Shown here: piece after piece, positions 23,174-32,681 of the stretch | Layout of the letters: the number at the start of each line of letters is the position of its first letter | How positions within the stretch are numbered: position 1 is the stretch's first letter | Assembly (NCBI RefSeq): GCF_020283565.1 | Contig: NC_060063.1 | Span: forward strand, 43,236,856-43,300,855 | Direction of reading: 5' to 3' | Length of the DNA stretch: 64,000 bases | Origin: Trifolium pratense | Taxonomy: Eukaryota > Streptophyta > Magnoliopsida > Fabales > Fabaceae | Made by a program: the position numbers and the translations under genes | The notes under the pieces: model-generated | The model's input: the letters and a program-made list of their open reading frames with translations, nothing else | Databases searched by the model: none | Told to the model about the DNA's origin: nothing

Positions 23174-23725
23174 TAGGGATGGCAACGGCCGCCCATGGGT
23201 GCGGGTTTGACACTTACCAAACCCACACCCGAAATCATCACCTAAACCCAAACCCAAACCCAAATGTTGTTCGAGTGGCAAAACAACACCCACGCCCACA
23301 CCCATTGGGTTCGGGTTTTTTTCACCCAAACCCAAACCCGCAACACATTTGAAAATAATTTGCAAATTTAAGAAATTAAATTTCAACATAGACTTTGAAT
23401 TAAATTACAACTAAAATTAAGGTCTTCCAAGGAAATTCAAACATAGACTTTCAAGAAATTACAACATAGACTTTCAAGAAATTAACTTATAACTAAAATT
23501 TAAGGTCTTCCAAGGAAATTGAGGGAGATTATGAGGGTAATTAGGTAATTATAAAATATTTCGGGTGGGTGTATGAGTTTCGGGTGTGGGTTTGACTGAT
23601 ATCAAACCCACACCCATATTATCGGGTGTCACCCGAACCCAAACCCAAACCCAGTCAAATCAGGTTTCGCCCGTTGACTTGGGTTTGGGTTCGGGTGGGT
23701 CTCTCGGGTTTGGGTTTTTTTGCCA
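23174..23725. mobile_element. hAT element, TAGGGATGGCAA family, right end shortened
   Basis: Left end TAGGGATGGCAACGG; right end reads TTTTTTTGCCA and lacks the expected last bases. A perfect 8-bp repeat GCTTCTAG flanks it (23166-23173, 23726-23733). Subterminal regions are filled with CCCAAACCC and GGGTTTGGG words in both orientations. There is no transposase frame. Confidence 0.75.
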
Positions 23726-24105
23726 GCTTCTAGAGCTTGTCTACAAGTCTTTGTCTTTATGCATGTTTGCTCAGTTACATTTTTACATTTAAACTCAAAG
23801 TTAGACTAGTTAAACTTATTCTCCATATTTTCCAAGCATGTTGAGGGGGCCTTAAAAGCATATTGAGAGCCTAAAGAGAATTTTTCAAAACATGTTGAGA
23901 ATAGACTCAAAAAAGTTATAATTATGTATAAGGCACAATATGTTGAGAGTATGCCCATTATATCATATAACTTCTTTTTTGCTTTCTTTGTGCATAAAAA
24001 TGCATTACACATCAACTTTCAGAAAAAATTCAAGAAATTCAGGTACCAATCTGCTTCGAAAATTATCTTCCAAATAGCTTCTACAATATGACATAAACAA
24101 TGCTA

Positions 24106-24384
24106 CTCCGGCCTCTTTTGTAAGCAAAAATTCATTTTTGCACACTTATTAAGGAGTACCATTTTTATCTTAATTTTATGTAATATTTCTATTGAAATTC
24201 CTAAAATGACCTTACAATATATTAAATATGCATCGGGACTCTACACTCATGTTAAAAAGTAGAACAATTAATAAGGGTACTTTTGGAAGAATACCATTAA
24301 ATGAGGTTGATTTTTGTAACTTTTGCTTATATTTGAGGTCAAAATATTTTGTTGACTTTTGCTTATAAATAAGGCCGGAGGGAG
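24106..24384. mobile_element. Stowaway-like MITE, copy 1
   Basis: Ends CTCCGGCCTCTTTTGTAAGC and CTCCCTCCGGCCTTATTTAT (complement of the right end), flanked by TA on both sides, fit Stowaway (Tc1/mariner) MITEs. Confidence 0.75.
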
Positions 24385-24783
24385 TACATTTTCGGAAGTT
24401 ATCGAGACCCTCCATGCGATTCATAACTTTCGAAACCCATACTTTTTAAAAAAAAAAAAATTCCTTCCTATTTTGATAAATTTCGAAAGTTACCCTCCAA
24501 GACCATGCGTGATCGGATTGTAACTTCCGAACAACATTTGAGGGACCTGGGAACAATGCAAAGAGTTGGAAGAGCAATTTTCATGAATCTATTATCCCAT
24601 TTTCCAGTTTTATATTCCACGTTTTTTTTCCATAAATTTATGGGCAATGTGGTGTAGCCCATTAAAATTTTGGCATTCTAAAATTCAACAAAAATGTTTT
24701 ATGGCTGGGTCAACTCACTTCCACATTGGGTTCTATTGTTGGATCTAATATTAAATCCAAGATTCAACTGAGATGCACCATTA
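24385..24783. other. Intergenic, repeat debris
   Basis: No gene. 24395-24545 contains related blocks AAGTTATCGAGACCCTCCAT and AAGTTACCCTCCAAGACCAT, which look like two diverged copies of one unit. Confidence 0.45.
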
Positions 24784-24792
24784 ATGTAATTT

Positions 24793-25045
24793 GATGTTTT
24801 CTCTTCCCCCTCCCATGAATCTTTTATACCCCCCAATATTCCAATTTTGCCCTTGCAGAAAAATTCGGTTCGCAGAAACCGAATTTTTTCTAGTGCAAAT
24901 TCAGAGTAAATTTCGGTTTTTAGAAACCGAAATTTGTTTTCAAGGCAAAAAACAACTTCGGTTTCTACGAACCGAAGTTTTTTCAAGGGCAAAATTGGAA
25001 ATTCAGGGGGATAAAAGATTCATGGGGGTGGGGAGAGAAAACATC
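24793..25045. mobile_element. Foldback MITE containing three hairpins, 9-bp target repeat
   Basis: The two halves are inverted copies (left GATGTTTTCTCTTCC, complement of right GATGTTTTCTCTCC, continuing inward about 70 bases to TTTTGCCCTT). A perfect 9-bp repeat ATGTAATTT flanks it (24784-24792, 25046-25054), supporting a Mutator-type origin. The centre has three successive short hairpins at about 24862-24888, 24909-24937 and 24952-24981, each pairing CGGTT with AACCG arms. Confidence 0.85.
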
Positions 25046-25164
25046 ATGTAATTTTTTGGTAAATTCTAGATTGAGGTGGAGTGAGGTAATAAAGATATAT
25101 AGTTAATACTTTTGGTAAATCAAAAATATATTTTAATTAATTGCATGTAATTTTGATCCCTCAA

Positions 25165-25322
25165 ATTAACTAGTGCCCCGGGGCACTAGTTAAGGATACA
25201 AAAAAAGCAATTTTTGAAGTGGAAATAACACTTTTTATACTTTACAAACATTGACTACACAAGTTTCAATGTAATTTTACTATAATTAGTATCCTTAACT
25301 AGTGCCGGGGCACTAGTTAGCA
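25165..25322. mobile_element. MITE with ACTAGTGCCCCGG ends
   Basis: Inverted ends AACTAGTGCCCCGGGGCACT and, on the complement, AACTAGTGCCCCGGCACTAG, each followed by GTTAAGGATAC. Each end is itself palindromic. It is related to 12373-12540. Confidence 0.7.
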
Positions 25323-27128
25323 CTTTCCTTATTTGTTATAGGAAAAGAACAATGTAGTAGGGTGTAGTGAAGGTGTTCTCCCTTCTATTCAAATTTAACC
25401 TTGTCTAGTAGTATATTAATTCTTATTTATTTAAGACTTAAATACTCCTATGTTTTAAGTTTTTGTAAGTAGTGTCTTTTGTTTATTGAGGAGGTTAATA
25501 TGTATTTTGATTATTATTCGATCCTACAAAAATGACTTGCAAGGTAAGAATTATTTCTACTACTAGATAGCAATTTTAATTTAATCTTACAAAACTATCT
25601 TGTAACGTGATGATTGCTCTCCTTATAAACTCACGTCCAACATTATTGGCATTGGTGTGTGGATAAAAATAGTGGATGACCCGATAACATAAACTGATAG
25701 CAAGTGGCTTAATAGATGTTGAATTAGACTCACATACAATGCCAGACTCTTTAGCACACCCCTCATGCCCAATATTATTGGACTTTGATACGTGGATATA
25801 AATGGTGGATAACTCAATAATAGAACCCGATGGCATGTGGTCTAATATATTTTGAACTAGACTTTGATCATATTGTCTTAAAATTGGAAATTAGGTCTAA
25901 CTAAATCCTACAAAACCAACTTATAAAGTGAAGATTGTTTCTACAACTTAATAGTAGGTGGTGCAACATATTTTGGAGAAGAGTCGATACAATTTTAAAA
26001 TTTGGAATTAGACTTAGCCCAACCTTATTATAAAACCAACATGTATAGTAAAAATTGCCTACTTATAAAACTCATATATTTGTGCTCTCGACTCATGTTA
26101 ATGCCAAATGATGGAAACTTGAGGCCAAAGACTAAAGGAAAAAGATTATGTAAATTGTGAGCCATCAATATAGAAGAAAAAAACATTGTGCCTCCTATAT
26201 TTGCAAGGTTTAAAACAAATATTTTAATACAAAAAAATTGATTAAAATTAACATTAGCTTCTTATGTTGAAAACTAATGATAAAAATATCAATCGTGCCA
26301 CGTCCAAATTAAATGACAATGATGTTCTTCTAAAAACTCAACTAGTTCCTTGAATCTGTAAAATAATTTAAAGATATTGAAAGCAATGTAGTATTGGATA
26401 ATATTATTTTATTTTACAAGTGAAACTATTCATTCAATAATGCCATTTACTATTAATTTGTCACATTGTTACAAAAATAAGTAAACACGATATTTTCTTC
26501 CTTTTTTCTTTTTGGTACAACACGATATTTTCTTCTTAATTTTATAATAAAAATAATAATTTTCTTTGTTAGAAAATGTTAAACAACATTCAACGATATA
26601 AACTAATTTTCCACTTGATAACTGTCAACAAATTATTATTATTTATAATTCATCATGTATGTTATATGGTCACGCTAACGTAAAATATGAATATATTCAT
26701 TGACATATTGCCAAATGTTCACCAACAAATGTTTTTCAATTATATGATTTACACCAAATAGCATTATTATATTTTAAAATGATGTTTAAGTTCGAAAGTT
26801 CGTGATTTTTGTGTTGATCTTGTGTGCTAATTATAGTGCCACGGATGCTAAACGAGTATTACATTTACATGTCGACTTGTCTTGGATCATAAGATAGTAA
26901 GATATTGTTCAAAAAATAAAATAAAATATACTAGTAGTATAGTTGGAGGAAGATTTGCAATAAAATCGTGGGAAAAGAAGAGAAAACAATACATTTTAAA
27001 TTTTAATGAAGGAAAACGCAGCCTAATCTTTTCAACTTCGGATATCCAATATTCTAATTTTTTTTTTTATATCTTACTTAACATCTAATAATTGTTTAAT
27101 CCCATGTTATTTTTTTTATGAGAAAAAG
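25323..27128. other. Intergenic, with four diverged repeat units
   Basis: No gene. Between 25505 and 26070, four diverged units of a CCTACAAAAC..CTTGTAA..GTGA.GATTG pattern follow each other in one direction (near 25522, 25585, 25905 and 26028). The reverse pattern occurs at 31260-31325. I take these for pieces of a dispersed LTR/TRIM-like repeat. The rest (26070-27128) is plain AT-rich sequence. Confidence 0.45.
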
Positions 27129-27281
27129 GAATAAACAGTGTATAATTTTACACGGTTAATCAATATCAACTATGTTTTTTACTACGTCACTCCATTTTCT
27201 TCATATCACATGGCAAATTGATAATTTTTTTATTATAATCGTATAAAATTATTTGACACTGTCGGTACATCTTCATTTAAC
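27129..27281. mobile_element. MITE, GACGGTGTAAAAT family, copy 2
   Basis: Shares the layout of 6811-6993: a GTGTATAATTTTACAC-like left end, ATCAATATCAACTATGTTTT inside, and a right end ATTTGACACTGTCGGTACAT. It is diverged and the target repeat is not found. Confidence 0.55.
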
Positions 27282-27689
27282 TTTTTTTTAGTAAAAAAAA
27301 AACTTTCTTTTGTAATTTGATAAAGAGGTATCAACAAAACTTTAATGTGAGATTAATTAACCCAGCATAGTTTTTAAAGTCTAAAATCAATTTTGAAATA
27401 ATTAAGATATTTGACTCAAATGGTTAATGAGTTCCATTTAAGATGAATTGTTCGGGCCAGTAAAAATAATTTATGGCCAGATTTTACTTACTTCATGATC
27501 GAACAAAAAGAAAATCAACTTTGAAATTAATTAGGTCTTCACGAAGAAAAAAGTAGTTGAAAAAAAAAATCCCATTTATTAATACATTAAAAATAGTCCA
27601 ACTTGTGAGCAAATGACACTGCGAGGGTTCTGCAATTCTTCAAAGAAAATGGATAGAGTTTATCATTATGATGTTTGGTCCAAACTTTA
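27282..27689. other. Intergenic, nothing recognised
   Basis: About 400 bases of AT-rich sequence without a gene or bounded repeat. Confidence 0.5.
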
Positions 27690-27788
27690 TCAATATTATG
27701 CAGGAATCGGTGTTCGAACTCGAACACTACACTTATTCACCTTTAAGGTGGAATTTCTAGCCACTAGATTACTAGAGAAAAAAAATCA
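27690..27788 (+). repeat. SINE 3' part
   Basis: GGTGTTCGAACT at 27709-27720 resembles a B box, followed by TTCACCTTTAAGGTGGAATT, TCTAGCCACTAG and an A-rich tail. The same tail appears, diverged, at 47060-47163 and 45609-45720. Confidence 0.6.
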
Positions 27789-27809
27789 ACTCAAACATGT
27801 TTTATAAAT

Positions 27810-28130
27810 AGGTAAATTCTAATATGGACCACTTCATCAAGTGGTCCATGGTGGACTAGTCATGAATAACATTATAACGAATACGAATTTTACAAAATCC
27901 ACCATTGGATTGAATGTTTATATCATTTAGATCATCCATAGAAAAATACCGTAAATCTTGATGGGTCTCAATAACATATCAAATGATTTTCAATTTTTCT
28001 AAATTTTTTTATGGATAATCTATATGATATAAATTTTCAATCTAACGGTAAATTTTATAAAATTCGTATTTGGTAGATCACTTGTCCACGGTGGACCATT
28101 TGTGAAGTTGGTCCACCGTAGCATTAGCCT
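27810..28130. mobile_element. Inverted-repeat MITE (hAT-like), intact
   Basis: The two halves pair along nearly the whole 321 bp. Ends AGGTAAATTCTAATATGGAC and, on the complement, AGGCTAATGCTACGGTGGAC. A perfect 8-bp target repeat TTATAAAT (27802-27809, 28131-28138) supports hAT origin. This is the intact reference copy for the split element at 8804-11021. Confidence 0.85.
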
Positions 28131-28220
28131 TTATAAATATAATTAATAACAATTAATTTTCTTTTGTTAGTGAGCTTAAAAAGACATTGTCACCTTGTGA
28201 TTGGGCCATAATTTTCTTAC

Positions 28221-28455
28221 TCCCTCCGTCCCAAAACAATTGTTCCTGTTGACGGTTGACATTTATTTTTGACCGTATTTTTTTACTAATGTATAAAGAC
28301 AAATATTAGCAAATAAAATCTTGTTTGATTTGTCTCAATGAATATTTTCACAATATTAAATTTTTATAATTTTTCATGAAAAAAAATTAAAAATATTAAT
28401 GATTCAAATTATGCATTGGTATACGTAAAGGACCATTGTTTTGGGACGGAGCTAG
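28221..28455. mobile_element. Stowaway-like MITE, copy 2
   Basis: Ends CTCCCTCCGTCCCAAAACAA and CTAGCTCCGTCCCAAAACAA (complement of the right end), with TA on both sides. These are classic Stowaway features. Confidence 0.82.
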
Positions 28456-29079
28456 TAATAGTTTAGTAGGCCCTGACTTCATTTCAATGACAACACCCCA
28501 TTTACAATGTGAATATGTTCAGCTGCTACTGCTTAAGTGATACACGAAGAAATTAAGGAAACATAAATAATGATCATTACCATTTAGAACACATTATATA
28601 TTGGTGTTTGGTAAATGCTTGAATTAATGAACTCATTTTAGTCCAACATTTTGGCAACAAATGTTTAAGTCACAATTTCATATTATTTACTTTTGCTACC
28701 CGTTATTGTGACGAAATCCTTGTACATTAATCTTTCTCTCATGTTGAATCCTAAGTGTGGCTTAATTTCCTTTGTGATTGATTCTACAATACACGCAGTG
28801 TACGTAGACTAATAATTCATACTATATGATAATATCTTATATATGAATTTTGAATTGATTCATTCTAAGTGGTATGATACCTAACCTTGTTAATTAACTG
28901 CTGCGTTGAACAATGCAGCTTGAAGATATTGTGATGGTAGAATGGGGAACTTTCATTTCCACACTAATTTGGCATTTATACTACTAATTGAAACTGGTTA
29001 TGTCATTCACTCATCTCACATGACACAAATTCTTAGTGTTTTTTTATAAGAAAAATATTACTAGCATTAAATAAAATAG
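28456..29079. other. Intergenic, nothing recognised
   Basis: About 620 bases without a gene, RNA or bounded repeat. Confidence 0.5.
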
Positions 29080-29543
29080 ACTTAAATATGATTTTGTCCA
29101 TGTAAAATCTCAATTTTTTTAAAATAATTCATGAAATAGAGTTTTTGCTGACAAGTCAAATTTTTGATGATTTGGCGGATGCTGAGTAGACTTCATTTGT
29201 TGGCGTGGATATTATAATAACATTTCCATTTAAATTTTCATTTTTAAATTAAATTTTTCATTTTTTCATAAAAACAAATTAATTAAAAAAAATTGAATTT
29301 GGTCCGTTTAATATAGAAAGAGATAAATGAAAAATTAGGGTTTATTGAAGAATAAGTGCAAATGGAAACAAAAGAAGTCTACTCAGCTTCTGTCAAATCA
29401 TCAGAAATTTGACATGTGAGCAAGAAATCTAGTTCAAGGATCATTTTAAAAGTTTTGAGATTTTGCAAGGAATAAAATCAATTTTTTAAAGGGACCAAAA
29501 TCAAAATGAGACATATTTACAGGAACTAAAATTATATTTAAGC
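29080..29543. mobile_element. MITE with CTTAAATATGATTTT ends
   Basis: Ends CTTAAATATGATTTTGTCCA and, on the complement, CTTAAATATAATTTTAGTTC. An inner inverted pair GTCAAATTTTTGATGATTTG / GTCAAATTTCTGATGATTTG continues to GCTGAGTAGACTTC. Half copies are visible at 33780-33875 and 45775-45840. Confidence 0.7.
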
Positions 29544-31214
29544 CAATAAAGTATAATAGATTGTGTCTTAGATCTGGCGGATTTCGGATTCGAACTCCAC
29601 TAGTATTTTTGAAGGAAAGTAAATATATACGTTTATAAATGTTTTAAGAGTATAACTTTATCTTGTAATGGACATCATCATCTCACTCTAATTTTTTATT
29701 TATTTATTTTTATTTTATAAAAAACAAGAGTAGGATACTCCAACTCATTATATATGACATTATATTATATTGTCTAATACAACATAATAAAGAGACTGTG
29801 TTGTTAGTTAAAAGTTGAATGAGTTAAAAGATCGGAATTCAAACTCTGGTGAAACAGAAAAAATATGGGCAGTCTATCTTGACCGTATAAGCTCAATATA
29901 AAAAGCTAATATAATATTAGAATATATCTAAAATCGTCCATCATTTATATTCTCACACATCAAATTCAATAGTACCGAATGTAAACGGCATATAAAAAAC
30001 CATAATTTGTGAAACTTAGACCAATATAAAAAACATAATACTCCAAATCTCCAAAAGTAAAATTTTAATATTAGCTAGCACATAATTACATTTTGCAATC
30101 CCTCCTTAAAAAATCAACATCCAGAAAGATCAAAATACTGCAAGGCAGAGTCTCTATCTGCCTCAACCTATGACCAATATTTATTTTAAGGACAAATAAA
30201 AATTTGAAGATGACTTGTCTCATCATCACATAATGTTAGTGGAGATTGATTTTTACATGTAATCCAAAATTCTTATTTATAAGCTTTCAAACATACTTTT
30301 TATATAATATGTTTTTCTGTTTGTATAATGTCCTACATTTTCATACCACCGAGTGAATTTACAAGGTTCATATTAAAAGCAAATAAAAAAAATTTGGATT
30401 TTTGTTCTAATGATGTCATTAGAAAGATGGTAAAAGACAAATATATGAGAAAAATCAACACAAAATGTAATACATTTAGTTGAATATATGAGCAAATATA
30501 TCTTCTATATAGTTAGTGGCATTTGATTTGATAATCAAGTATTTATTATTAGTCTTTGGTTTGATTGTTGACATGTCACCAAAGACAGCTGTAGATTCTT
30601 TAATTTGTGATATATTAGCCATACCACAAGTTATTTTCATTCATCCCACTAATGCTTGGGGTTGGTAAAGGAAGTTGATGTGAATAATTTGATCCCAAAT
30701 AAGATTAAGTCATGTTCAAAGGATTGAAACTTCTTTTCTGTTTTCTTGTATTTTTAGAGCAAATTTAGAATCACAATACATTTTGTTGTTTTATTTTCAC
30801 TATACTATTAATTAAAATTAGTAATAATGTACTCTTTACCAAAAAATTAATATACAATTATTGAAAACTTAATATGAAAAATGTAATAATAATAATAATA
30901 ATAATATAATGGTTGTTAGACTCACGAGTAGACACGAACAAATTTAAGTGGCCAAAAACGAATTTACTTCCATTCGGACTCATTTTTAATGTAGACTTGC
31001 TTAGACACGGGTAGACTTGCAAGTGTTAGACAAGTTTATGAATTTAAATGTATTTTTGAAAAAATGGCCAAAAACACATTAGCCCTCACCGTTTGACTAA
31101 AAAAAAATCATAAAATGAAGTGAGAAGACATTTCTTGTCTCTTACGTTTCGTTTTAGAAGTTATAAAACTCACAAGGACTACAAACATTTAACTCTATCT
31201 CATGTTCACATGAA
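29544..31214. other. Intergenic, nothing recognised
   Basis: About 1.7 kb of AT-rich sequence with no gene. Two B-box-like scraps (GGATTCGAACTCC near 29591; GGAATTCAAACTCTGG near 29833) hint at decayed SINEs. A short AAT/ATA microsatellite lies at 30885-30907. Confidence 0.5.
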
Positions 31215-31330
31215 ACTTTTCTTACTGTTAAGAGTCCTACATCGGTTGAGAGATGACCTGATTAAGTGTTTATAAACTAGAGGTAATCCTCACCTTACAA
31301 GTCGGTTTTGTGAGGTTGATTTAGGCCTAA
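31215..31330 (+). repeat. Dispersed repeat fragment (LTR/TRIM-like)
   Basis: AGAGTCCTACATCGGTTGAG, GACCTGATTAAGTGTTTATA, CTCACCTTACAAGTCGGTTT and GATTTAGGCCTAA follow in order. I recall this order from dispersed legume repeats. The family is not proven. Confidence 0.5.
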
Positions 31331-32681
31331 TACCCATTTCTTACTAACTTTGTTCTTCAATGATTTTTTTTACGTTACTTTTTCATGTGTGCTATGTTTT
31401 TTGCTTCGTTTTGTTGTTGTTTTTACGAATGAAAGTTGAAATGGTGAACTATATATATTGATCCATTCTGATGAACTAAAAAATAATGATTGATTTAATA
31501 TTTTATTTTTTCTATTTACGATGGAGTAGAGGATTAAACTCGGGGTCTCGTACATACTATTCAAATTTTTCACCACTAAATTAAACTTAATTGCTTTAAT
31601 TCGATGATGTTTTTATTAACATCAAAATAATTCATACATACATGAAAGAATATGTCGCCATTTAATGTCACTTGACAGAAAGATTTATTTAATATAAGTG
31701 TTAGCAAAATTAAGAAACTACTTAGTTATTAAAAAAAATTAAACACTAATTTAATCAGTGGATCAACATTCTAGACCAACAATCATATATTCACTCTATC
31801 AATACATGCCACAAAATCAATGCCACGGTTTTGGAAAACCTAATCCACACGGCAGAAGTCAACGCACTGGTCAACAAATAATTTGGCCTATTTCACTTTC
31901 AAAAATCTTTAAATTTCAAATTTCAGATCAAAGATTATGACTTCACGAAGCAATAAGGAAAATAATGCTAGAAATGGATAATAGAATGTTAGTACGTATG
32001 TTCTTCAATCTTCCTTTACTTCATACGTAAGGCACCATGACAACAAAGGTAAACAAATGTCACTAACAAGGTTGAAAAATCCAAAGTAAAAATGAAGAAA
32101 AACAATTCACAATTAAATTTACATCAAATATAAGACTTAACAAGAAAGAATTACTCAAGATATTAAGCTCAAGTGATTAATGATCTCTCCTTAGGATGAA
32201 TTGTTAGGGAAAATCCGAGTTTGATTAATTGGAAAAATAACATAATTCAATGTCATTATAAATGTCGGTGTCATGTCGGATACTAACGCGTGTCCGACAG
32301 AGGAACACCGCTAATTTGAAGAATGTTAATGCTTCATAGTTTATGAGATTTTGCTTAAAGAATCCGAGCTCAGAAATAGTGAAAATAACATAATTTTCGT
32401 AGTACACAAAGTTTATTATTATGCACACGTTTATGTAAATATGAAATACATATAAAAATTCAAACTACCTATTATTTAAGAAGATATTAAACATGTATAG
32501 TATATAAGTCCCTTAAAACAAAATGGGACTTTTGATTAAAAAAAAAACATCAAAATGAAACTTCAAAATAATGAAAAAACATCAACAAAAAAACCCAAGA
32601 ACTATGTGTTGTGATGTACAATTAATATGTTTTCCTAACTTCTCCTATGATTACATTAAAGAGAATTAAGGTTCCATCTTT
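31331..32681. other. Intergenic downstream of the kinase gene, with a SINE scrap
   Basis: No gene. 32155-32230 reads AAGCTCAAGTGATTAATGAT then CCGAGTTTGATTAATT, resembling SINE A and B boxes in plus orientation. 32260-32345 is related to the MITE at 22313-22605. Confidence 0.45.

Noticed and set aside
23220..23340. Telomere-like CCCAAA/GGGTTT runs
   Set aside because: They occur in both orientations as subterminal repeats of an hAT element and the unit is six bases, not the plant telomere CCCTAAA.
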